Of a stretch of DNA of 23,735 nucleotides, positions 1 to 7,436 are shown piece after piece. The position numbers and the translations under genes were made by a program. This DNA comes from Zeimonas sp041678445 (GTDB lineage: Bacteria > Pseudomonadota > Gammaproteobacteria > Burkholderiales > Burkholderiaceae_E). The notes below the pieces were generated by a model. That model did no database searches. It was given only the letters and a program-made list of their open reading frames with translations, and was not told the DNA's origin. Location: the NCBI GenBank assembly GCA_041678445.1, contig JBAYOD010000020.1, positions 1 to 23,735 of the forward strand. Reading direction: 5' to 3'. Numbering within the stretch: position 1 is the first letter of the stretch; each line of letters begins with the position of its first letter.

Positions 1-174
1 ACTGACGCTCTGAGTCTTGCCCGCCGGGTCTTGAAGCTGGAGGCGAAGACCGACCCCGCACGCGAGCTGCCCATCCTGCTGCCCGACGACAAGGTGGCCG
101 AGGTCGAACGGCTACGCGCTGCCGGCCGGGAGGCATACACGATGACGGAGGCCATCGACAGGTTCGCGCCCTGA
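1..174 (+). CDS. C-terminal part of an unidentified protein (5' end outside window)
   Basis: Frame 1 is open from the first base to a TGA at 172-174, giving about 57 residues of a C-terminus. The peptide is charged and helix-prone (…RELPILLPDDKVAEVERL…) and ends in FAP. I do not recognise the family. A rho-independent terminator follows 25 bp after the stop, which supports a real gene end. It lies in the putative integrated element next to tRNA-Thr, so a phage or plasmid origin is plausible but only inferred from position. Confidence 0.55.
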   Translation, partial: TDALSLARRVLKLEAKTDPARELPILLPDDKVAEVERLRAAGREAYTMTEAIDRFAP

Positions 175-199
175 TGGCCCGCCAATCCACCATACATAG

Positions 200-220
200 G
201 CCGCCTGCGGGCGGCTTTTT
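200..220 (+). terminator. Rho-independent terminator after the partial gene
   Basis: A 6-bp stem GCCGCC/GGCGGC (200-205 with 210-215) with a TGCG loop is followed by five T residues (216-220). It lies 25 bp past the stop of the partial gene and on the same strand. Confidence 0.8.
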
Positions 221-272
221 CGTGGGCGCATGGATCTGGTCATCGCCGAGGGCTTCGGCGCGCTGGGCGGCT

Positions 273-319
273 AATCCGGCAACGTTGCCGGATTTTCAAA
301 GTGCAACGTTGCACTTTGA
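273..319. repeat. Two abutting perfect palindromes sharing a GCAACGTTGC core
   Basis: Positions 273-294 form a perfect 22-bp palindrome and 296-319 a perfect 24-bp palindrome; one base separates them. Both are centred on GCAACGTTGC but have different outer arms (AATCCG/CGGATT and TCAAAGT/ACTTTGA). Neither is followed by a T-run, so a terminator is unlikely. Binding sites for a dimeric protein, or a site for a replication, partition or transfer protein of the element, are possible; no protein can be assigned from the sequence. Confidence 0.85.
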
Positions 320-385
320 TCGGCCATCGGCGGCCGAAAGGGCGAAGCGGCTTCACCCTTTCTGCTCGGCACCAGACATGCACGG

Positions 386-529
386 TGCAAGCCCATGCAA
401 GCCCATGCAAGCCCCATGCGAGGGGCTTCGGAGCGTGACATTGCGTGACAGAGCGTGACGGTGGCGTGACGTCTCGCCTGTCACGATGCGTTCGCATGCC
501 TTCCTGATGCGTTCGCATTGCGTCCGCAT
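386..529. repeat. Cluster of short phased repeats in a gene-free stretch
   Basis: Three repeat families follow one another. A 10-bp unit GCCCATGCAA occurs at 391-400 and 401-410 with a degenerate third copy at 411-421. GCGTGAC occurs four times at 433, 443, 453 and 464, a near-helical phase. The near-palindrome ATGCGTTCGCAT occurs at 486-497 and 507-518 with a degenerate copy at 518-529. I see no convincing coding sequence between 175 and 580. The layout resembles iterons or a multi-site control region of a mobile element. Confidence 0.7.
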
Positions 530-534
530 GCTGC

Positions 535-592
535 GTTACACGGTAACGGCAGAGGTAACGGTGCGGGCGTCACCTGACCGTTACCCTGTAAC
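535..592. promoter_or_regulatory. GTTAC-N3-GTAAC sites downstream of the RHH-type gene
   Basis: Two inverted repeats of the form GTTAC-N3-GTAAC lie at 535-547 and 580-592, with an isolated GTAAC half-site at 555-559. The second overlaps the stop codon of the RHH-type gene. They match the pair upstream of that gene, so all are probably bound by one protein, most simply the RHH-type product itself. Confidence 0.6.
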
Positions 593-826
593 GGATCGGC
601 TCAGGAACCGTTCAAGACCGTCGTCATCGAGCTGGCGCATGACTGCATCCTGAGCTTCGACGGCCAGACGCTCGATGGCATCGCGCTGGCTGATGCCCCA
701 ATGCTTCGCCAGACGCCCGATTGCGATGGCGGCCGCTGCATCCAGCCAGACGTTCACACGGCGCTGGTTGTGTTCGGTTCTGGCGCGCTGCCGGTACGCG
801 CGCTGCCGTTCTGCTGCTGTTGCCAT
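581..826 (-). CDS. Small ribbon-helix-helix type DNA-binding protein
   Basis: The 81-residue product starts at ATG 826. An upstream in-frame ATG exists at 865, but the added residues would be encoded by the GTTAC operator repeats, so I prefer 826. The N-terminus is basic (ERQRAYRQRARTE). Then comes a β-strand-like RRVNVWLDAAAA and two helices (IGRLAKHWGISQRDAIERLA), the pattern of RHH regulators in the CopG/RepA-copy-control style of plasmids and prophages. Two identical 13-bp inverted repeats lie just upstream and related sites just downstream, suggesting autoregulation. The assignment rests on the fold pattern and context only; it could control replication or another element function. Confidence 0.7.
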   Translation of the reverse strand: MATAAERQRAYRQRARTEHNQRRVNVWLDAAAAIAIGRLAKHWGISQRDAIERLAVEAQDAVMRQLDDDGLERFLSRSVTG

Positions 827-836
827 GATCGACCCC

Positions 837-880
837 GTTACGCGGTAACAGCGTCGAGGATGCACCTGTTACGCGGTAAC
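837..880. promoter_or_regulatory. Pair of identical 13-bp operator-like inverted repeats upstream of the RHH-type gene
   Basis: On the minus strand GTTACCGCGTAAC occurs twice, at 837-849 and 868-880, 31 bp apart (about three helical turns), directly upstream of the start codon at 826. Two further GTTAC half-sites 11 bp apart lie at 929-933 and 940-944. Position and spacing fit an autoregulatory operator; the binding protein is inferred. Confidence 0.65.
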
Positions 881-954
881 GGCAAGGCGGTGTCGGCACG
901 ATGAAGACCGGGCGATTCCCGAAATCTGGTTACAAAGTGGTTACATGGAGGCCG

Positions 955-987
955 AAAACAAAAAGGCCAACCCCGGAGGATTGGCCT
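955..987 (-). terminator. Rho-independent terminator after tRNA-Thr
   Basis: Read on the minus strand, AGGCCAA…TTGGCCT-type arms (987-981 with 970-964) close a 10-base loop and are followed by TTTTTGTTTT (963-955, with one interrupting G). It lies 17 bp beyond the tRNA 3' end on the same strand. Confidence 0.85.
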
Positions 988-1003
988 AAGTGCTTGATTC
1001 TAT

Positions 1004-1079
1004 TGGTGCCGATGGACGGACTCGAACTGTCGACCTTCGCATTACGAATGCGCTGCTCTACCAACTGAGCTACACCGGC
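1004..1079 (-). tRNA. thrW: tRNA-Thr, anticodon CGU
   Basis: The 76-nt minus-strand sequence begins GCCGGTGTAGCTC and ends GGCACCA with an encoded CCA. It folds as a complete cloverleaf with anticodon loop TTCGTAA, so anticodon CGU reads ACG (Thr). The 5' half and anticodon arm are nearly identical to E. coli thrW. Odd points are an A52·C62 mismatch in the T-stem and a G5·U68 wobble in the acceptor stem. Its 3' end faces the accessory stretch 1-1003, the usual orientation when an element has integrated into a tRNA gene. Positions 1070-1079 are shared with the 3' end of the upstream gene. Confidence 0.97.
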
Positions 1080-2128
1080 GTTCTGTCTTGAGATGTGCTG
1101 TCTTCAGACAGAGCCGGAGATTGTAGCAGATCGAATGCGGACAGCGCAGCGGCTGCATCGGGCCATCGCAGGCGCACGCGCAGCTCACGCTTCAGCCGCC
1201 GGTTCGAGAGCCGGCGCGACTCGGCCATGAAGGACAGCATGGCGGGCGAGACCCGGCTGGCGAGTTCGGCCTGCGCCAGGCGCGGGGGCGGTGCGAGCCC
1301 GCAGGCATCGGCAATCCGGTCGAACCAGTCGCCCATCTTCAGGGTGGTGTCGTCGCTGGCGTTGATGACCCGGCCGGGCCGGCCGCGCAGCAGCGCGAAC
1401 CAGGCGGTCCGCGCCAGGTCGTCGGCATGGATGTGGTTGGTGTAGCCGTCCTCGTGCGGTACCGGCACGGGTTCGCCGCGGCGCAACCGTTCGACGGGCA
1501 GCCGTTCGCGGGCATAGATGCCGGGGGCGCGCAGGAGGGTGCCGTGCAGCAGCTGGCGCCGGGTGGCGGCGCGCAACCGCTGCTCGGCGGCCAGCCGGCG
1601 CCGGGCCCGGTCGGTGGCTGGCGCCGCAGGGCAGGTCTCATCGGTCCAGGCGCCGCCGCGGTCGCCGTATACGCCGCTGGTGCTGATCAGGGCCCAGCGC
1701 GGGGGCGCGCTGCCGGCAGGCTGCGGGGGCGCTGGCAGTCCCGGTGAGGCGCTTGTCCGGGCCCCTGACCGGGCCCCTGACCGGGCCCGCGCCTGGGCCC
1801 GCCCGAGCGCCGTGATCAGGTGCCCCAGTCGCGGATCGTCGCGGCCGCTGGCTGGCGGAGGGGCGAGGTGGATCGTCCAGCCGGCCAGGCCGCCGAGGCG
1901 GGCGGTGGCGGTCCGGTGGTCGAGGTCGGTCGCGAGTGCGCGCGCCCCGAAGGCACGGGCAGCGGCGCGACGGCCCGGATCGCGGGCCACGGCTACTACC
2001 GAAAGCTGGCCGGCGGCCAGGCGGGAGGCCAGTTGTCCGAGCAGGCGCAGGCCGACGTCGCCGCAGCCGCTGATCAGCAGGCGAGGGCGGCGCAGTCGGG
2101 CAACCGGGGTCGGGGCGGGGCTTCGCAT
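1070..2128 (-). CDS. NAD-dependent epimerase/dehydratase-like (atypical SDR) protein
   Basis: The product of about 352 residues has an N-terminal Rossmann motif LLISGCGDVG (GxGxxG), a central ISTSGVYGDRGG segment typical of extended SDR/YeeZ-like proteins, and a C-terminal part with NHIHADDLARTAW and INASDDTT. The substrate is unknown. I chose ATG 2128 because it sits just before the first β-strand and an upstream ATG at 2224 would run into the divergent gene. A low-complexity segment (repeated SGAR) comes from a 12-bp tandem repeat at 1757-1788. The stop codon TAG lies inside the 5' end of tRNA-Thr on the same strand. A minus-strand TATTAT (2142-2137) sits just before the start, but no good -35 box is seen. 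Confidence 0.8.
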   Translation of the reverse strand: MRSPAPTPVARLRRPRLLISGCGDVGLRLLGQLASRLAAGQLSVVAVARDPGRRAAARAFGARALATDLDHRTATARLGGLAGWTIHLAPPPASGRDDPRLGHLITALGRAQARARSGARSGARTSASPGLPAPPQPAGSAPPRWALISTSGVYGDRGGAWTDETCPAAPATDRARRRLAAEQRLRAATRRQLLHGTLLRAPGIYARERLPVERLRRGEPVPVPHEDGYTNHIHADDLARTAWFALLRGRPGRVINASDDTTLKMGDWFDRIADACGLAPPPRLAQAELASRVSPAMLSFMAESRRLSNRRLKRELRVRLRWPDAAAALSAFDLLQSPALSEDSTSQDRTPV

Positions 2129-2207
2129 AGCAGAGGATAATATCGGCCTGCGCCCGCGCCCCGATTCCTCCACGCTTTCGCCTCGATTTCCCCCATCTTT
2201 TGCCGAC

Positions 2208-3248
2208 ATGACCACAACCATCACCGTTCAGCCCAGCGGCCTCCAGTTCACCGTGGAGGACGGCGAGCATGTTCTCGATGCGGCGCTGCGTCAGGGCGTC
2301 GTCCTGCCCTACGGTTGCCAGAACGGCGCCTGTGGCTCGTGCAAGGCCAGGGTGCTCGACGGTTCGGTCGAGATGGGCCGGCATTCGGACAAGGCGCTGA
2401 GCCCGGCCGAGGCGGTTGCCGGCTATGCACTGATGTGCTGCTCGAAGCCGCAGGGCGATCTGGTCATCGAGAGCCGGCTGGTGACCCGGGTCGGCGACAT
2501 CCCGGTGCGCAAGATGCCGTGCCGGATCGCGTCGATCACGCGGGCAGCTCCGGACGTCGCGATCCTGAAGCTGCAGCTGCCGGCCAGCGAGCGCTTCCAG
2601 TATCTGGCCGGCCAGTACATCGAACTGCTGCTGCGCGACGGCTCGCGGCGCAGCTATTCGATGGCTGCTGCCCCGCATCAGGCCGAGCAGATCGAGCTGC
2701 ACATCCGGCACATTCCGGGCGGGCGCTTCACCGATGCCCTGTTCGGCATCATCGAGCCGCCGATCAGGGAGCGGGACATCCTGCGTTTCGAGGGCCCGCT
2801 GGGCACCTTCTTCCTGCGCGAGGACAGTGAGCGGCCGATCGTGTTGCTGGCCAGCGGCACCGGTTTCGCGCCGGTCAAGGCGGTGATCGAGCATGCCCGT
2901 CACAAGGGAATCGAACGCCCCATGGTGCTGTACTGGGGCGCCCGCCGGCCCCGTGACCTGTACATGAACGCGCTGTGCGAGCAATGGGCTGCCGGGATGC
3001 CGGGCTTCAGCTACGTGCCGGTGGTCTCCGACGCCTTGCCCGAGGACGGTTGGCAAGGCCGCACGGGCTTCGTGCACCGGGCAGTGATGGCGGATTTCCC
3101 GGATCTGAGCGCTCACGAGGTCTACGCCTGCGGGGCACCCGTGGTCATCGATGCCGCCCGCCGGGATTTCGTCGAAAGCTGCGGCCTGCCGGAAGAGGCG
3201 TTCTACGCCGACGCCTTCACGACCGAGGCGGATCTGGCCGGTGCCTGA
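2208..3248 (+). CDS. Ferredoxin–flavin–NAD(P)H oxidoreductase (CDP-6-deoxy-glucoseen reductase-like)
   Basis: A 346-residue electron-transfer protein. Residues 1-90 are a plant-type [2Fe-2S] domain with C37, C42, C45 and C77 or C78 (YGCQNGACGSC…CC). The middle is an FAD domain with RSYSMA. The C-terminal NAD(P) domain has GTGFAPVKAVIEH and a closing VYACGAPVVID. This is the phenol-hydroxylase-reductase/CDP-6-deoxy-Δ3,4-glucoseen-reductase layout. Homologues are widely annotated with the latter name, but no deoxysugar genes lie nearby, so the real electron acceptor is unknown. The start at 2208 gives the family's usual N-terminus. It is divergent from the SDR-like gene (79-bp gap) and convergent with livF. 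Confidence 0.88.
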   Translation: MTTTITVQPSGLQFTVEDGEHVLDAALRQGVVLPYGCQNGACGSCKARVLDGSVEMGRHSDKALSPAEAVAGYALMCCSKPQGDLVIESRLVTRVGDIPVRKMPCRIASITRAAPDVAILKLQLPASERFQYLAGQYIELLLRDGSRRSYSMAAAPHQAEQIELHIRHIPGGRFTDALFGIIEPPIRERDILRFEGPLGTFFLREDSERPIVLLASGTGFAPVKAVIEHARHKGIERPMVLYWGARRPRDLYMNALCEQWAAGMPGFSYVPVVSDALPEDGWQGRTGFVHRAVMADFPDLSAHEVYACGAPVVIDAARRDFVESCGLPEEAFYADAFTTEADLAGA

Positions 3249-3296
3249 GGCCGCGCCGGAGCGGCCGACGGTCAGCCGCTGGCCGGCCGGTGACGG

Positions 3297-4034
<738 letters not shown>

Positions 4035-4072
4035 GGCCGGATTCCGGTTCGTGGACCCCGCAGCGGGCAGTC

Positions 4073-4846
4073 TCAATGGGTTGCGGCCGTGCCGAGGTAG
4101 GCCTGGATGACGGCCGGGTCGCGCTGCACCTCGGCCGGAACGCCTTCGGCGATCACCTTGCCGTAGTCGAGGACCGTGACCCGGTCGCACAGGCCCATCA
4201 CCAGCTTCACGTCGTGCTCGATCAGCAGGATCGTGATGCCGTCGGCGCTGATGTGCTTGAGCAGATCGCGCAGCCCGAGCTTTTCGGTGGCGTTCATCCC
4301 GGCAGCCGGCTCGTCGAGTGCGAGCAGCTTCGGCTCGGTGGCCAGCGCACGGGCGATCTCGAGCCGCCGCTGGTCGCCGTACGACAGGGTGCGGGCCTGG
4401 TAATCGGCATAGCGGGCGATGCCGACGTAATCGAGCAGGGCGCCCGCGCGCTCGCGGATCGCCTGCTCTTCGGCCTGCTGGCTGCGGGTGCGCAGCACGG
4501 CACCGGTGACGCCGGCCTTCGTGCGCACGTGGCGGCCGACCATCACGTTCTCGATGGCGGTCATCTCGCCGAACAGCCGGATGTTCTGGAAGGTGCGGGC
4601 GATGCCGGCCTGCGCCACCTTGTGGACGGCGCTGGGCTCGTAGGCCGTGCCGTCGAGCACGAAACTGCCCGAGTCGGGTGTGTAGAGCCCCGTGATGACG
4701 TTGAAGAAGGTGGTCTTGCCGGCCCCGTTCGGACCGATCAGCCCGTAGATCTGGCCGCGCCGGATCTGCAGCCCGACGTCGGAGAGTGCCTGCAGGCCGC
4801 CGAAGCGCTTGTTGACGCCACTGATCGAAAGCAGGAACTCGCTCAC
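4073..4846 (-). CDS. livG: ABC transporter ATP-binding protein LivG
   Basis: The 257-residue ATPase has Walker A GPNGAGKTT, ARTFQNIRLF, signature LSYGDQRRLEIA, Walker B LLALDEPAAGMN and switch segment LLIEHDVKLVM, all characteristic of LivG. The start is GTG 4846, whose GTGA overlaps the TGA of livM by one codon step, so translation of the two genes is probably coupled. It hydrolyses ATP together with LivF on the cytoplasmic face of the LivHM permease. Confidence 0.93.
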   Translation of the reverse strand: MSEFLLSISGVNKRFGGLQALSDVGLQIRRGQIYGLIGPNGAGKTTFFNVITGLYTPDSGSFVLDGTAYEPSAVHKVAQAGIARTFQNIRLFGEMTAIENVMVGRHVRTKAGVTGAVLRTRSQQAEEQAIRERAGALLDYVGIARYADYQARTLSYGDQRRLEIARALATEPKLLALDEPAAGMNATEKLGLRDLLKHISADGITILLIEHDVKLVMGLCDRVTVLDYGKVIAEGVPAEVQRDPAVIQAYLGTAATH

Positions 4847-5970
4847 GCCCGTGCCTCCTGGGCGGTGGGCCGGATGCCGTGCCTGGGTGCGGGCCACAGA
4901 CCGGTGGGCCGGAACAGCATGATCAGCACCAGCGAGAGCCCGAACAGCAGCATGCGCAAGGCTTCGGCCGGAATCAGTTCGCTGCCGAACAGCAGCAGCT
5001 GGACCGGTCTGGCGATCTCGCGCAGGGTCTCCGGAATGGCGTAGAGCAGGATCGCGCCAAGCACCACACCGGGCACGTGGCCCATGCCGCCGAGTACCAC
5101 CATGGCGACGATCACGATCGATTCCATCAGGATGAAGCTCTCGGGCGAGACGAAACCCTGGAAGGCCGCGAACATCGCGCCCGAGACGCCGCCGAACGAA
5201 GCGCCCATCGCGAAGGCGAGCAGCTTCATGTTGCGCACGTTGATGCCCATCGCCTTTGCAGCGGTCTCGTCCTCGCGAACGGCCATCCAGGCGCGGCCGA
5301 TGCGCGAATCCTGCAGCCGGATCGACACGACGATCACGGCGATCGTGAGCACCAGGAACAGGTAGTAGTAAAGCGTGACCGACGGAACCGTGAACTCGCC
5401 GATCTCGAGCCGGCGCGACAGGTCGATGCCGCCGATGCGCACCGGGTCGATGTTGCTGATCCCCTGCGGCCCGTTGGTGAAGTTGAGCGGGGAGTTCAGG
5501 TTGTTCAGGAAGATCCGGATGATCTCGCCGAAACCGAGGGTGACGATCGCCAGATAGTCGCCGCGCAGCCTGAGCACCGGCATGCCGAGCAGGATGCCGA
5601 AGAATGCCGCGATCGCCGCACTGAGCGGCACGACCATCCAGATCGAACTGTGCAGGCCGTCGGGGAAGGTCGCGGCGATCCACGGAAAGTGCATCGCCAG
5701 GTGTGGCGAGGCGAGCAGCGCGTACATGTAGGCGCCGACCGCGTAGAAGGCCACGTAGCCGAGGTCGAGCAGGCCGGCGTAGCCGACGACGATGTTCAGG
5801 CCCAGCGCCAGCATCACGTAGAGCAGGGCGAAGTCGGCCATCCGGATCCAGCGGTTGCCACCCATGCCGAGCACAAAGGGGAGCACGGCCAGCACCAGCG
5901 CGATGACGAGGGTGGCCGCGAAGGCGGCGCGCGGCTTGCCGGCCAGTGGCGGGATGAAGTGCGTGATCAT
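4843..5970 (-). CDS. livM: Branched-chain amino acid/amide ABC transporter permease LivM
   Basis: A 375-residue integral membrane protein with about ten hydrophobic segments. It has the LivM hallmark stretches LGLNIVVGYAGLLDLGYVAFYAVGA (in part) and GRAWMAVREDETAAKAMGI, the cytoplasmic loop that docks the ATPases. ATG 5970 follows livH by 9 bp, and a strong GGAGG ribosome site overlaps the livH stop. Its end overlaps the GTG start of livG. Confidence 0.93.
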   Translation of the reverse strand: MITHFIPPLAGKPRAAFAATLVIALVLAVLPFVLGMGGNRWIRMADFALLYVMLALGLNIVVGYAGLLDLGYVAFYAVGAYMYALLASPHLAMHFPWIAATFPDGLHSSIWMVVPLSAAIAAFFGILLGMPVLRLRGDYLAIVTLGFGEIIRIFLNNLNSPLNFTNGPQGISNIDPVRIGGIDLSRRLEIGEFTVPSVTLYYYLFLVLTIAVIVVSIRLQDSRIGRAWMAVREDETAAKAMGINVRNMKLLAFAMGASFGGVSGAMFAAFQGFVSPESFILMESIVIVAMVVLGGMGHVPGVVLGAILLYAIPETLREIARPVQLLLFGSELIPAEALRMLLFGLSLVLIMLFRPTGLWPAPRHGIRPTAQEARA

Positions 5971-5979
5971 GCGCCCTCC

Positions 5980-6912
5980 TCAGGCCCGGTCGGCGACGCG
6001 TTCGCCCATGATTCCGGAAGGCCGGAACAGCAGCACCAGGATCAGCACCGCGAAGGCGAAGATGTCCTGGTAGTGGCTGCCCAGGAAGCCGCCGGTGAGG
6101 TCGCCGATGTAGCCGGCCCCGAGGCTCTCGATGATCCCGAGCAGCAGGCCGCCGAGCACGGCGCCGGTGATGTTGCCGATGCCGCCGAGCACCGCGGCCG
6201 TGAAGGCCTTCAGCCCGGGAATGAAGCCCATCGAGAAGTGGACGATGTTGTAGTTCAGAGCGACCAGGACGCCGGCCACTGCCGCCAGGGCCGCGCCGAT
6301 CGCAAAGGTGGCCGCGATGATCTGGTTGGCGTTGACGCCCATCAAGCCGGCGATCCGCGGGTTTTCGGCCGTTGCGCGCATCGCGCGGCCCAGCCTGGTG
6401 CGGCTCACCAGCAGCACCAGTGCCGTCATCATCGTGGCCGCCACGGCCAGGATCAGGATCTGTTTCGGAGCCAGGATCGCACCGAAGATCGGCACCGGCT
6501 CGATCGGCAGCAGATCGGGGAAGACGATCGGGCTCGGCTTCCAGATGATCATCGCGATCGTCTGCAGCACGATCGACATGCCGATCGCGGTGATCAGCGG
6601 CGCCAGCCGGGGTGCGCCGCGCAGCGGCCGGTAGGCGACCCGCTCGATGAAGACCGACAGCAGCACGCAGACCGGGATCGCGGCGAGGGTCACCACCAGC
6701 AGCGCCAGCGGGCCGGGCATGCCGGCCATCAGCAGCGTCGGCACCAGCCAGGCGGCGATCATGGCACCGATCATCAGCACCTCGCCGTGTGCGAAGTTGA
6801 TCAGTTGCAGGATGCCGTAGACCATCGTGTAGCCGAGCGCGACCATGGCATAGACGCTGCCCAGCACGAGGCCATTCAGGACCTGCTGCAGCAGGATGTC
6901 GAAGTTCAGCAA
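5980..6912 (-). CDS. livH: Branched-chain amino acid/amide ABC transporter permease LivH
   Basis: The 310-residue permease has QQVLNGLVLGSVYAMVALGY at the start, INFAHGEVLMIGA and the docking loop GRAMRATAENPRIAGLMGV, all typical of LivH. The start codon appears to be TTG 6912, preceded by GGGGAGA at 6-7 nt; no in-frame ATG fits the family N-terminus better. It is the first gene of livHMGF. The periplasmic binding protein that usually accompanies these genes is not in the window, so it must be encoded elsewhere. A minus-strand TAGAAT at about 7045-7040 is a possible -10 box, without a convincing -35. Confidence 0.92.
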   Translation of the reverse strand: MLNFDILLQQVLNGLVLGSVYAMVALGYTMVYGILQLINFAHGEVLMIGAMIAAWLVPTLLMAGMPGPLALLVVTLAAIPVCVLLSVFIERVAYRPLRGAPRLAPLITAIGMSIVLQTIAMIIWKPSPIVFPDLLPIEPVPIFGAILAPKQILILAVAATMMTALVLLVSRTRLGRAMRATAENPRIAGLMGVNANQIIAATFAIGAALAAVAGVLVALNYNIVHFSMGFIPGLKAFTAAVLGGIGNITGAVLGGLLLGIIESLGAGYIGDLTGGFLGSHYQDIFAFAVLILVLLFRPSGIMGERVADRA

Positions 6913-7105
6913 TTGCGTCTCCCCGGGGCTGTGTCGTGACCGTGGCAGCCGATGCGGTGATGGGTCTGATCAGCCATCAGCGAACGCGGTTGCGGTGCGC
7001 AGCTGCGCAGTCGCCGCGAAATCGCGAGGCGGGCGCGATTCTAACGAAAAAGACGCGCCGGCAGAGAATACGGGCGAAAAAAGCAGCGGGCGGGAAAAGC
7101 GGGCG

Positions 7106-7134
7106 AAAAAAAAGCCCCGTTCGGTGAGCGGGGC
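7106..7134 (-). terminator. Strong rho-independent terminator (minus strand)
   Basis: A 6-bp GC stem GCCCCG/CGGGGC (7114-7119 with 7129-7134) is followed on the minus strand by eight T (7113-7106). It would end transcripts from the cytochrome gene or from an unrecognised RNA between it and 7135. Confidence 0.85.
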
Positions 7135-7360
7135 CAGTCACACTGGAGGAGGAAACCGCAGGAGACTCGATGCCACTGTGGCTGCCAGCGCCTGGGGCCG
7201 TCACGCGTCGATCGACGGGCGGCCTGCGGCGGCCGACGAACGGTCGATCGGGCATGAAAGCCTCGGTGTTCACGGCCGTGCCACCGTGGGCGGACGGGTC
7301 GGCGCCTATGCGCAACTGCCGGCGAGCGCGCCCGCGCGGCCACTGGCAGGGCAGAAACGA

Positions 7361-7381
7361 AGGCGCCCTGTGGGGGCGCCT
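7361..7381 (-). terminator. Hairpin, probable weaker terminator of the cytochrome gene
   Basis: Perfect arms AGGCGCCC…GGGGCGCCT (8-9 bp) enclose a 3-4 base loop. On the minus strand it is followed by the imperfect pyrimidine tract TTCGTTTC, 55 bp after the cytochrome stop. Confidence 0.5.
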
Positions 7382-7436
7382 CGTCTCGATCGGCCGGTTC
7401 AGGCACACGGACCGCGTGCTTGCCGGCCCGCTTCGA

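Larger units (their letters stand above)
6913..7436. other. 524-bp gene-free stretch between livH and the cytochrome gene
   Basis: No convincing protein is seen on either strand. The stretch holds the livH leader, two minus-strand terminator-like hairpins (7106-7134 and 7361-7381), and an A-rich segment 7071-7115 with repeated CGGGCGAAAA units. It also has a perfect 12-bp palindrome CGTCGATCGACG near 7206. A plus-strand GGAG before ATG 7170 starts a reading frame antisense to the cytochrome gene with no recognisable product. Confidence 0.6.

Noticed and set aside
174..458. Open frame of 94 codons on the plus strand after the partial gene
   Set aside because: It starts inside the stop codon of the preceding gene, crosses a terminator and the two palindromes, and encodes no recognisable protein.
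386..880. A CRISPR array in the repeat-rich left end
   Set aside because: Repeats are too short, unevenly spaced and of several unrelated families; no repeat-spacer pattern.
901..1071. Short plus-strand frame beginning ATGAAGACCGGG
   Set aside because: It runs through the tRNA terminator and antisense through the tRNA; no family resemblance.
1638..3116. Long minus-strand frame opposite the ferredoxin reductase
   Set aside because: Composition is the mirror of a high-GC gene; the plus-strand frame has clear FeS, FAD and NAD motifs.
4879..6939. 686-codon plus-strand frame across livM and livH
   Set aside because: His/Asp/Gln-rich antisense shadow of two clear permease genes.
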